From Dehalococcoidia bacterium (lineage in GTDB: Bacteria > Chloroflexota > Dehalococcoidia > Dehalococcoidales > Fen-1064): a stretch of 9,270 bases of DNA. The notes beneath the pieces are model-generated. The model saw only the letters and a program-made list of their open reading frames with translations. It was not told where the DNA came from and made no database searches. Position 1 is the first letter of the stretch. Every line of letters begins with the position of its first letter. The translations under genes and the position numbers were made by a program. This document shows positions 1 through 6,117 of the stretch, piece after piece. The stretch lies in the NCBI GenBank assembly GCA_030691775.1, contig JAUYDN010000045.1:1-9270 (forward strand). The letters run 5' to 3'.

Positions 1-198
1 AATAGCTCTTAATCGGGTGGGAAATAGCCAATCTGAACAGGATTAGCACGCGAAGAAACGGAAGAAAACAGCTTGTCACTACCGAACATTGTCACGGGAA
101 CAGGAATGGGAGTTAATTACTATCATATTTTTAACAGCCTCTTTCGCAAAGGGAGATCTAGAGGGATTTTAGGTGCCTTGTGGGAAGCCGAGAGGAGT
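1..198. other. Intergenic stretch without a recognisable gene
   Basis: I see no supportable gene here on either strand. The plus-strand open frame that begins at 73 is antisense to trmO for most of its length and has no family features. Around 137-154 there is an imperfect short stem (CCTCTTT / AAAGGGAG around CGC). It lies about 50 bp past the trmO stop and could act as a weak terminator for that minus-strand gene, but no clean T-tract follows it, so no terminator is called. Confidence 0.5.
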
Positions 199-642
199 CT
201 ATTCTTCTTCACGGATGACCCAGTCGGGCGTGGTGGCATTAGTTGCGGAATCATAGCCCGGGATATACGGTTTGATGTCAATGACCGGCGTGCCATCGAT
301 GGCATCCAGCCCCTGCACTTTGAGCATATTGCCGCGACGCTCCAGCAGGCGTACTGTTTGCTTGCCGATGGGGTTGGGGCGGTTGGGGGTACGCACCACG
401 AAGATACCCTGCGGGAGTACGTCTTGCCTGCCCATCGGGTGGGTTTTCAGGTTTTTTCTCTCAGCTTTAGCGCGGTGCATCCAGTACAGGACGATGATGT
501 GAGAGAACCCCTCCAGCCCGTCCAGTGCCTCCGTCAGGTTCGCATCGATGACAATTTCGGAGATAATTTCCTTGAGGTTGAGCCGCTCGTAGGTCGGCTC
601 TTTGAGCGGGCTTTTCACGAATCCGATGGGGGTTAAAATCAT
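199..642 (-). CDS. trmO: TrmO-family tRNA (N6-threonylcarbamoyladenosine37-N6)-methyltransferase
   Basis: This 147-residue protein matches the TrmO (YaeB/UPF0066/VirR) fold. In E. coli TrmO uses S-adenosylmethionine to N6-methylate t6A37 in tRNA-Thr. Visible family motifs are the N-terminal PIGFVKSP (residues 5-12), FSHIIVLYWMHRA (46-58), THPMGRQ (67-73), the signature RTPNRPNPIG (84-93) and GLDAIDGTPVIDIKPY (111-126). E. coli TrmO has an extra C-terminal domain; this is the short single-domain form, common in archaea and many bacteria. An in-frame ATG exists at 714, but a TATAAT box at 667-672 lies between it and the ATG at 642, and homology begins at residue 2 from the latter, so 642 is preferred. 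No Shine-Dalgarno sequence is evident before 642. The gene stands alone and diverges from ispD across a repeat-rich gap. The family call is firm; the exact tRNA substrate is inferred. Confidence 0.88.
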   Translation of the reverse strand: MILTPIGFVKSPLKEPTYERLNLKEIISEIVIDANLTEALDGLEGFSHIIVLYWMHRAKAERKNLKTHPMGRQDVLPQGIFVVRTPNRPNPIGKQTVRLLERRGNMLKVQGLDAIDGTPVIDIKPYIPGYDSATNATTPDWVIREEE

Positions 643-659
643 TGGACTGTTGGTCACGA

Positions 660-680
660 TATTGCTATTATACAGCAATA
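660..680 (-). promoter_or_regulatory. trmO promoter -10 box centred in a palindrome
   Basis: On the minus strand the hexamer TATAAT lies at 672-667, placing a transcript start near 660 and an untranslated leader of about 18 nt before the ATG at 642. The box sits in the centre of an inverted repeat with perfect 7-bp arms, TATTGCT (660-666) and AGCAATA (674-680). No good -35 hexamer is seen 16-18 nt upstream. A palindrome over the -10 box could be a repressor operator; that reading is inference. Confidence 0.55.
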
Positions 681-767
681 CTGACCTGCTAGATTCATTC
701 GTCCCGCGCCACAATCGCTCGTCCCGATTATTTCGGTACTACAAAGTATGAAAACCCCTGCTCCTCT

Positions 768-820
768 TGTCATTCCCGCCACCACAACTAGTGCGGGGCA
801 GGCACCGAGCGGGAATCCAG
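768..820 (+). repeat. Palindromic intergenic repeat, unit 1
   Basis: The unit starts TGTCATTCCCGC and ends GCGGGAATCCAG. The perfect arms ATTCCCGC (772-779) and GCGGGAAT (809-816) bracket a 29-nt centre. It follows the same TGTCATTCC...GGAATCCAG plan as the units at 877, 1027 and 1195. Confidence 0.75.
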
Positions 821-876
821 ATTACTACCAACCTCGTAAATGCAGAATTGCTGTTTTACAGACACAGATGGTAACA

Positions 877-930
877 CTGGATTCCAGCCGGAGTTTACCC
901 CGTACTCTGATACGGGGCTGGAATGACAAT
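877..930 (-). repeat. Palindromic intergenic repeat, unit 2 (exact 54-bp copy of unit 5)
   Basis: Identical over 54 bp to 1195-1248. The outer arms are ATTCCAGCC (881-889) and GGCTGGAAT (916-924). An inner hairpin pairs CCCCGTA (898-904) with TACGGGG (911-917) across a 6-nt loop. Read on the minus strand it begins with TGTCATTCC, like the other units. Confidence 0.85.
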
Positions 931-1026
931 ATACTATTACTAAACGCTCTCGATTTAGTTACTTGATTTATCACGAAAGGTTGATACCTTTGAATTAGAC
1001 TCTTGCCTGCACCATATACTCCCATT

Positions 1027-1055
1027 TGTCATTCCCGCCCACGAGCGGGAATCCA
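1027..1055 (+). repeat. Palindromic intergenic repeat, unit 3 (short form)
   Basis: TGTCATTCCCGC is followed by a 6-nt loop and GCGGGAATCCA. Perfect 8-bp arms lie at 1031-1038 and 1045-1052. It is the minimal version of the unit at 768-820. Confidence 0.75.
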
Positions 1056-1101
1056 TCTTATCACCCTTCCCAGCGACTATTTCATATGTGTTTTTGGGAC
1101 T

Positions 1102-1154
1102 CTGGACACCAGCCTTCAGGCTGAACTCGGGTTAAAGCCTTCGCCGGTATGACA
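1102..1154 (-). repeat. Palindromic intergenic repeat, unit 4 (diverged)
   Basis: On the minus strand it begins TGTCATACCGGCG (1154-1142) and ends GGCTGGTGTCCAG (1114-1102), a diverged version of the same plan. It contains the small palindrome GCCT-tc-AGGC at 1112-1121. Assignment to the family rests on the ends only. Confidence 0.55.
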
Positions 1155-1194
1155 AGAGCGGTCAATGCCCGGTCCTCACAATGGTGACAATTAT

Positions 1195-1248
1195 CTGGAT
1201 TCCAGCCGGAGTTTACCCCGTACTCTGATACGGGGCTGGAATGACAAT
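1195..1248 (-). repeat. Palindromic intergenic repeat, unit 5 (exact copy of unit 2)
   Basis: A perfect 54-bp direct duplicate of 877-930. The outer arms are at 1199-1207 and 1234-1242, the inner hairpin arms at 1216-1222 and 1229-1235. It ends 75 bp before the ispD start. Confidence 0.85.
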
Positions 1249-1323
1249 TGGGGGGTTTCGTATTTCAATATTCGTGCTTCGGATTTCACCCGCAGGGGTG
1301 TGTTGTGTTAAACTCAATTCATT

Positions 1324-2016
1324 GTGAGCGTGAAAAAGGCGGAACAAATCGGGGTAATTATCGTGGCGGCGGGCTTGAGCCAGCGTTTCGGGAAGGTGGA
1401 TAAAGTCCTGGCTCTTTTAGCGGGTAAACCCGTACTTGTCCACGTCCTCGAACCTTTCATTCATTTCCCGGGCATCGACCGCATCATCCTGCCACTCAAC
1501 CGCCATAACCTGTTACCCGCTAAAAAACTGCTCGCAGAATACGGGTGGGACAGGCGTATCATCACCTGCCTTGGGGGAAAGAGAAGGCAGGACTCGGTCT
1601 ACGCAGGTTTCAAAAAATTGGGTAAATGCGATTGGGTAATCATACAGGACGGTGCCCGCCCGCTGGTGACGACAGACTTGATTGAACGAGGCATGAAAGC
1701 CGCGAATGAAACCGGCGCCGCCATTCCAGCCGTGCCCGCCAAAGATACTATCAAGCTTGCGGATAAGGACGGGATAGCTCGCTGGACGCTCCCTCGTGAG
1801 AGCCTGTATAACTGCCAGACACCCCAGGTCTTCCGCTACGAGGTGCTCGCCAGCGCCTTCGAGTATATCGCCCAGGACGTCACCGATGAAGCACAACTCG
1901 TGGAACTGACCGGCGGTCGTGTCAAGCTCTTCCCGGGCGCCTATGATAATATTAAGATAACCGCGCCCGCCGACCTGGCAATCGCTGAAGCACTCCTGCG
2001 TTCGAGGGGCGACTGA
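1324..2016 (+). CDS. ispD: 2-C-methyl-D-erythritol 4-phosphate cytidylyltransferase
   Basis: IspD joins CTP and 2-C-methyl-D-erythritol 4-phosphate to give CDP-ME, the third step of the MEP isoprenoid pathway, in the cytosol. The 230 residues span the whole family. Visible motifs are VAAGLSQRF (14-22), GGKRRQDSV (84-92), IQDGARP (107-113), PAKDTIK (138-144), QTPQVF (165-170), TDEA (187-190) and NIKITAPADL (209-218). The residues matching the E. coli catalytic set are present as Arg21, Lys27, Arg158 and Lys211. The nucleotide loop reads AAGLSQR, with Ser where many homologues have Gly. The start is a GTG without a Shine-Dalgarno sequence; a second in-frame GTG lies at 1330. The stop is one base before the ispF start, so the two are co-transcribed. 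Confidence 0.95.
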   Translation: MSVKKAEQIGVIIVAAGLSQRFGKVDKVLALLAGKPVLVHVLEPFIHFPGIDRIILPLNRHNLLPAKKLLAEYGWDRRIITCLGGKRRQDSVYAGFKKLGKCDWVIIQDGARPLVTTDLIERGMKAANETGAAIPAVPAKDTIKLADKDGIARWTLPRESLYNCQTPQVFRYEVLASAFEYIAQDVTDEAQLVELTGGRVKLFPGAYDNIKITAPADLAIAEALLRSRGD

Positions 2017-2017
2017 C

Positions 2018-2515
2018 GTGCAATTTGGAATTGGATTCGATATTCACCCGCTTGTCTCCGCACGCAAACTGGTGCTGGGCGGTTTAGAAATACCTTACGA
2101 AAAAGGACTTGACGGCTGGAGTGACGCCGATGTCCTGACCCATGCTATCATCGATGCCCTGCTGGGAGCGGCGGCACTCGGTGACATCGGCTTGCATTTT
2201 CCACCGGGTGCGGCGCAGTATAAAGATGTTTCCAGCCTGGAATTGCTCGCGGAAACGAAGAGGCTATTAGCGGGACTCGACTGGCACATCGAGAATATAG
2301 ATGCCACGGTCATCACAGAAAAGCCGCGCCTGCGTGAATACATCGATGCGATGCGAGAGCGGCTCAGTCGTACGCTGGATATGCATATCAACCAGGTGAG
2401 CGTCAAGGCGAGCACGGCTAACGGGGTGGGGAGTATCGGCAAGGGCGAGGGCATCGCGGCGCTGGCAATCGCTTCATTGACGAGAGACACGAAAACGCCT
2501 GGGAAACACGAATGA
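2018..2515 (+). CDS. ispF: 2-C-methyl-D-erythritol 2,4-cyclodiphosphate synthase
   Basis: IspF cyclises CDP-ME 2-phosphate to ME-2,4-cyclodiphosphate with release of CMP; it acts as a trimer and binds a divalent metal. The 165 residues show the metal ligands Asp8 and His10 (GFDIHP) and His42 (SDADVLTHAI), plus Asp56 in ALGDIG and the C-terminal GKGEGI (141-146). By ungapped comparison with E. coli IspF from memory, three usually conserved positions differ: Trp34 in place of His34, Asn135 in place of Glu135, and Ser139 in place of Phe139. The frame is intact and the gene sits in its normal operon, so it is probably functional. The start is GTG with GAGGGG at 2004-2009, 8 nt upstream. The stop overlaps the cysS start in ATGA. 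Confidence 0.95.
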   Translation: MQFGIGFDIHPLVSARKLVLGGLEIPYEKGLDGWSDADVLTHAIIDALLGAAALGDIGLHFPPGAAQYKDVSSLELLAETKRLLAGLDWHIENIDATVITEKPRLREYIDAMRERLSRTLDMHINQVSVKASTANGVGSIGKGEGIAALAIASLTRDTKTPGKHE

Positions 2516-3873
2516 AAATCTATAACACCCTCTCGGCGCAAAAGGAAAACTTTCTACCTCCGGGCAGTCAGGTCCGGATGTATGTCTGCGGCGTTACCCC
2601 ATACGACGAGTCCCACCTGGGGCATGCGATGTTCGCTATCGTCTTCGATGCGGTGCGGCGCTACCTTATTTTCTGTGGATACAAGGTGACCTATGTGCAG
2701 AATATCACGGATGTGGAAGATAAAATCATCGAGCGGGCAAACACGCTGGGTATCCCGGCGCGCGCTCTCGCGGAGAAGTTTGCGAACAAGTTTTTCGAAG
2801 ATATGGCGGCGCTCAACGTCCTCAAGCCCGACATTATTCCTTATGCTACGGAGGAAATACCCAAAATGCTTGAGGTCATAAAAGGGTTGATTGACCGCGG
2901 GCACGCATATGTGGCGAACGGCAGCGTCTATTTCCGCGTAAAAAGCATGCCGGATTACGGAAAGCTCTCACACCGTACGCTCGATTCCATGAAGTCCGGC
3001 GCGCGGGTCGAACCCGGCGAGGAAAAGGAATTCCCTATGGACTTTGCCCTGTGGAAAGCCGCTAAACCCGGCGAGCCTTCCTGGGACAGCCCGTGGGGCA
3101 AAGGCAGGCCCGGCTGGCACATCGAATGCACGGCAATGGCGCTCAAATACCTGGGCGAGCAAATCGATATCCACGGCGGCGGGCAGGACCTCATCTTCCC
3201 GCATCACGAAAACGAAATCGCCCAGTCCGAATCCTTCACCGGCAAAAAACCCTTCGTCCGGTACTGGATGCACAACGGTTTGTTCCAGCTTGGTGACGTG
3301 AAGATGAGCAAATCGCTGGGGAATATCGTCACCATACGGCAGGTGTTGGAGAAATATTCCGCCGATGCGTTCCGCATGTTTATTCTCGGCTCTCACTATC
3401 GCAATCCTCTGACGCTCTCCGAGGAGGCAATCGAGGCGGCGGAGCGGGGTGCGGAGCGGTTGCGTCAGGCGCTTGCCAACACGGGCAAAGCCGGGAGTGA
3501 AAAGCTGGACGCAACAACTTACCGCCAGAAGTTTATCGAGGTAATGGATGACGACTTCGGCACGCCGCAGGCAATCGCCACGCTTTTTGACCTGGTACGG
3601 GAAATCAACCGCGTGAATGAGAAGGGTCTGGATACAGGCGAGGCACGCGCAACGCTAAAAGAGCTGGCGGGAATTCTCGGGTTGACGCTTGAAGAGCCAG
3701 AGCAAACTGCAGATGACGCCGCGCCGTTCATCGAGCTCCTTATTTCCACCCGGAAAAAGCTCCGCGAGGCAAAGCAGTTCCAGCTTGCGGATGAAATCAG
3801 GGATAAGCTCGCGGAAATGGGTATCACATTGGAGGACACACCGCAGGGCACGGTGTGGAAGCGGAAGAAATAA
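2512..3873 (+). CDS. cysS: Cysteine--tRNA ligase
   Basis: A class I aminoacyl-tRNA synthetase that activates cysteine with ATP and charges tRNA-Cys. The 453 residues are close to the family norm (about 460). The HIGH-type motif is HLGH (35-38) in CGVTPYDESHLGHA. The KMSKS motif is KMSKS (264-268). The zinc ligands that select cysteine appear as Cys26, Cys206, His231 and Glu235, in the contexts YVCG, ECTAM and PHHENE. A helical anticodon-binding region follows and the C-terminus ends in lysine-rich residues. The ATG overlaps the ispF stop by 4 nt, pointing to translational coupling; only a weak GGGA lies upstream. The ispD-ispF-cysS order is a recurring arrangement in Firmicutes and Chloroflexota. 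A repeat hairpin at 3948-3991 follows the gene. Confidence 0.96.
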   Translation: MKIYNTLSAQKENFLPPGSQVRMYVCGVTPYDESHLGHAMFAIVFDAVRRYLIFCGYKVTYVQNITDVEDKIIERANTLGIPARALAEKFANKFFEDMAALNVLKPDIIPYATEEIPKMLEVIKGLIDRGHAYVANGSVYFRVKSMPDYGKLSHRTLDSMKSGARVEPGEEKEFPMDFALWKAAKPGEPSWDSPWGKGRPGWHIECTAMALKYLGEQIDIHGGGQDLIFPHHENEIAQSESFTGKKPFVRYWMHNGLFQLGDVKMSKSLGNIVTIRQVLEKYSADAFRMFILGSHYRNPLTLSEEAIEAAERGAERLRQALANTGKAGSEKLDATTYRQKFIEVMDDDFGTPQAIATLFDLVREINRVNEKGLDTGEARATLKELAGILGLTLEEPEQTADDAAPFIELLISTRKKLREAKQFQLADEIRDKLAEMGITLEDTPQGTVWKRKK

Positions 3874-3947
3874 GGGGATGAGTACATGGTGGACCTCAAA
3901 ACCCAACTTATGGCACGATGTCGGTGTTAACCCGACCACTTACGGTG

Positions 3948-3991
3948 GCAGAGATTGCCACGCCCCGATGTAATCGAGGCTCGCAAAGACA
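3948..3991 (+). repeat. 44-bp palindromic repeat, copy A
   Basis: This copy begins GCAGAGATTGCC and ends CAAAGACA. It matches the minus strand of 5445-5488 at 37 of 44 positions without gaps. Within it, an imperfect stem pairs TTGCcacgCCCCGAT with ATCGaGGctcGCAA around GTA. It sits 75 bp after cysS and 48 bp before the radical SAM gene and may end or stabilise the cysS transcript. There is no T-tract. Confidence 0.75.
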
Positions 3992-4039
3992 AATGCCCAT
4001 AATTCCTTCAATCCCGCTTTACTGTTATTATTTATAGTA

Positions 4040-5314
4040 ATGGGCAACAACGATAACCTTTCTATCATTGCCGCTCGCATTGCCGGGTGGGTAACGCGGC
4101 GGGAGGGCAAGAAATTCCTCCAGCTGAAGGACAACCCCCCGGACCCTTCAGTCCCTGCGGACAAAGCCGGGCGCGACGACTGGGCATCCCTTTATGTGCA
4201 TATCCCTTTCTGCCGTACCCTTTGCCCCTTCTGCTGTTTTAACCGCTACCTGCTCGATGAGAAGAAAGCCCACAGGTACTTCGTCAACCTGAAAAAAGAG
4301 GTGGAGATGTACCACCAGCGCGGCTTCCGTTTCTCCGATGTGTATTTCGGGGGTGGCACCCCCACAGTGATGATGGATGAGCTGGTAAGTTTCCTCGATT
4401 TTCTCAAACAGCACTTTACCGTCCGGCAAATCTCCCTGGAGACCACCCACCGTGAGGTCAATAAAGAAACACTCGACGCGCTCAAAAAAGCGGGAGTGAA
4501 CCGTCTCTCCATCGGCGTGCAGAGCTTCGATAACCAACTGCTCAAGGATATGGGCAGAGTCATCGGCACGGGTGAAGAAGCTATCGAGAAGCTGAAAATG
4601 GCGCAGGGGATGTTCGATACGGTTAACGCCGATTTCATTTTCAATTTCCCTACCCAGACCCCCGCTATGTTCGAAAAGGATGTGGCAACATTCAAGGCGC
4701 TGGGTATCGACCAGGCGACCTTCTACCCATTGATGCCCTCCCCGCACAAGAAGACGCGGTTGGAACGCCGGTTCAGCCAGGTGGATACCTCCCGCGAGAA
4801 GCAGTTCTATGATATTATCCTGCAGGAGCTATTCGAGGGCGGTTACAAAGCTTCCACTGCCTGGTGTTTCTCCCGCGGCGATAGACTGATTGACGAGTAT
4901 ATCATCGATTACGACGACTATATCGGGGTGGGGGCGGGGTCGGTGGGGTTTTTGAACGGTGATTTTCTGGTGAACACTTTTTCCCTGGATAAATATGATG
5001 AGCTAATATCCGCTGGCAAATTGCCACTGGTGAGCTGGCGTCGCCTTTCGGAGCGCGAACACCTGCGCTACTACCTGCTCACTAAACTCTTCGGTATGTC
5101 TCTGGACCCACAGAAATTCCACCAGCGTTTTCACGCGGATATGAACGGTAGCTTGCGGTGGGAGTTAACGTTTTTCCGTACGTTCGGGCTGGTGAAGGGT
5201 AACAGCCGGATTAACGTAACGCCGCGGGGAATGTACACGATGTGCGTCATGCAAAAGGAGTTCTTCGCGGCGCTGAATACTCTCCGGGAAAAGTACATCG
5301 AGAAACAGGTCTGA
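4040..5314 (+). CDS. HemN/HemW-like radical SAM protein
   Basis: This 424-residue protein is a radical SAM enzyme of the coproporphyrinogen III oxidase-like group. The [4Fe-4S] ligands form CX3CX2C at Cys58, Cys62 and Cys65 in HIPFCRTLCPFCCFN; Cys66 adds a fourth adjacent cysteine. GGGTPT (104-109) is the SAM amino-group motif, and AGVNRLSIGVQSF (151-163) and FIFNFPTQTP follow the family pattern. Where HemW proteins usually read EANP, this one reads ETTH (134-137). The C-terminal part resembles the HemN C-terminal region only loosely. Possible roles are a HemW-type heme chaperone, an oxygen-independent coproporphyrinogen oxidase, or a heme-degrading HutW/ChuW-type enzyme. No heme gene lies nearby, so the substrate is left open. 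There is no Shine-Dalgarno sequence before the ATG; AT-rich sequence including TATTAT (4026-4031) directly precedes it, so a leaderless transcript is possible. The gene is flanked by inverted copies of a 44-bp repeat. Confidence 0.85.
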   Translation: MGNNDNLSIIAARIAGWVTRREGKKFLQLKDNPPDPSVPADKAGRDDWASLYVHIPFCRTLCPFCCFNRYLLDEKKAHRYFVNLKKEVEMYHQRGFRFSDVYFGGGTPTVMMDELVSFLDFLKQHFTVRQISLETTHREVNKETLDALKKAGVNRLSIGVQSFDNQLLKDMGRVIGTGEEAIEKLKMAQGMFDTVNADFIFNFPTQTPAMFEKDVATFKALGIDQATFYPLMPSPHKKTRLERRFSQVDTSREKQFYDIILQELFEGGYKASTAWCFSRGDRLIDEYIIDYDDYIGVGAGSVGFLNGDFLVNTFSLDKYDELISAGKLPLVSWRRLSEREHLRYYLLTKLFGMSLDPQKFHQRFHADMNGSLRWELTFFRTFGLVKGNSRINVTPRGMYTMCVMQKEFFAALNTLREKYIEKQV

Positions 5315-5330
5315 CGACCGGCTTAAATAT

Positions 5331-5350
5331 CAAGTAACAAGTAACAAGTA
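5331..5350 (+). repeat. Short tandem repeat of CAAGTAA
   Basis: Nearly three head-to-tail copies of the heptamer CAAGTAA (5331-5337, 5338-5344, then CAAGTA at 5345-5350), starting 17 bp after the radical SAM stop. No function is evident. Confidence 0.8.
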
Positions 5351-5354
5351 CCAA

Positions 5355-5374
5355 ATCCCGATTTTATGCGGGAT
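5355..5374 (+). terminator. Possible weak terminator hairpin after the radical SAM gene
   Basis: ATCCCG (5355-5360) pairs with CGGGAT (5369-5374) across an 8-nt loop, 40 bp after the stop codon. A second bulged stem (GCCTGAC / GTCGGC) follows at about 5375-5390. Neither is followed by a T-run, so this is a weak candidate. Confidence 0.25.
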
Positions 5375-5444
5375 GCCTGACGAAGTCGGCACAATATCTA
5401 ATAACCAATAGTTAAGACCCCACCAGGACGACAATTACTCTCAC

Positions 5445-5488
5445 TGTCTTTGGGAGTCCCGATAGCATCGGGACATGGCAATCTCTGC
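5445..5488 (-). repeat. 44-bp palindromic repeat, copy B (inverted relative to copy A)
   Basis: Read on the minus strand it begins GCAGAGATTGCC and ends CAAAGACA, matching 3948-3991 at 37 of 44 positions with no gap. Its centre is a perfect hairpin, GTCCCGAT (5456-5463) with ATCGGGAC (5467-5474) and a 3-nt loop. The 22 bp at 5454-5475 recur exactly at 9169-9190. Confidence 0.8.
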
Positions 5489-5520
5489 ATCTTTAGTTTG
5501 TCCGTCAATCCCTTACTATA

Positions 5521-5546
5521 CATGACGCATCAGTTGATTGCGCATA
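5521..5546 (+). repeat. Left terminal inverted repeat of the IS630 element
   Basis: It starts CATGACGCATCAG and includes ATTGCGCATA. It matches the complement of 6608-6633 at 18 of 26 positions, and it overlaps the transposase stop codon at 5530-5532. TA immediately precedes it. Confidence 0.65.
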
Positions 5547-6117
5547 ATTGTGTAAGAACTTGGTTTGGACAAAACCAATCGCGGAACTTCGTGAGTACAG
5601 ATTGACGTAGTTCATCAAGTTGTTCGAAATACTGGTTATGGGTGCAAAGACGCCGGGTTAGTTTCCAAACACGCTCAATAGGGTTGAGTTCTGGACTATA
5701 TGGTGGTAGAAAATCCAGGTGAAAATACTGGGAATGTTGCTCCAACCAACCGGAAAGGGCTTTTGCGTGATGGAATCTGGCGTTATCCAGGATGACGATC
5801 ATGGTCTTGTGTTCATCTCGCTGTTTGACTAATTCAGTCAGGAATGCCTCAATGGTTTGGGCATTGAATTTGTCGTGTTCGCATGTAACCAGGGTGCCAT
5901 CATTAGCTCGCACTGCCCCTATAATGCCGACCTTGTTGCGCACCGGGGCGTGTCTTATCACCGGGTCCTTTTCTTCCGGTGGAAACCATGCAGCCAGACG
6001 GGAACCATGTTGTTGGAAATGGCATTCATCCATGAACCACATCTCTACCTGTTTGTCACCTGCCAGACATTCCAGTTTTTTTATATGCCTCCTGTGCCTC
6101 AATGTCCGCCTTAGCAA
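5530..6117 (-). CDS. IS630 transposase, DDE catalytic half (orfB)
   Basis: This is the catalytic half of the transposase. The acidic triad is visible as Asp30 (FMDECHF), Asp111 (VILDNARFH) and Glu148 (SPELNPIERVW), counted from the Met at 6117. The LPPYSPELNPIE signature is typical of IS630. The apparent Met start is probably not used: the protein is expected as a fusion with orfA by a +1 shift at the A7 run, entering this frame at Leu15. Its first 14 residues would then not be made. The catalytic residues are intact, so the element could be active if frameshifting or transcript slippage occurs. If not, it is a pseudogene by a single-base insertion. Confidence 0.85.
   Translation of the reverse strand: MLRRTLRHRRHIKKLECLAGDKQVEMWFMDECHFQQHGSRLAAWFPPEEKDPVIRHAPVRNKVGIIGAVRANDGTLVTCEHDKFNAQTIEAFLTELVKQRDEHKTMIVILDNARFHHAKALSGWLEQHSQYFHLDFLPPYSPELNPIERVWKLTRRLCTHNQYFEQLDELRQSVLTKFRDWFCPNQVLTQLCAIN

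Larger units (their letters stand above)
715..1323. other. Non-coding, repeat-rich gap between trmO and ispD
   Basis: This 609-bp gap has no credible gene. Open frames at 748-966 (+) and 825-1025 (-) run through the repeats and lack any family motif. Five palindromic repeat units occupy much of 768-1248 and are listed separately. No convincing ispD promoter stands out. A weak TGTTAAACT extended -10-like sequence occurs at 1306-1314. Confidence 0.6.

Noticed and set aside
73..636. A 187-residue plus-strand open frame opposite trmO
   Set aside because: TrmO on the minus strand carries the family signatures; the plus-strand frame is a shadow with no motif.
643..714. Longer trmO start at 714
   Set aside because: The added 24 residues have no family similarity and would include the TATAAT promoter box.
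768..1248. Possible CRISPR array
   Set aside because: The repeats are palindromes of different length in both orientations with irregular spacing; there is no regular repeat-spacer pattern and no cas gene.
2968..3396. Minus-strand open frame of 142 residues within cysS
   Set aside because: It lies wholly inside the cysS catalytic region with its zinc and KMSKS motifs; a shadow of a high-GC coding frame.
3878..3973. A 31-codon plus-strand frame right after cysS
   Set aside because: Its second half runs into the 44-bp repeat, its GGGG ribosome-like sequence abuts the ATG with no spacing, and the product has no recognisable features.
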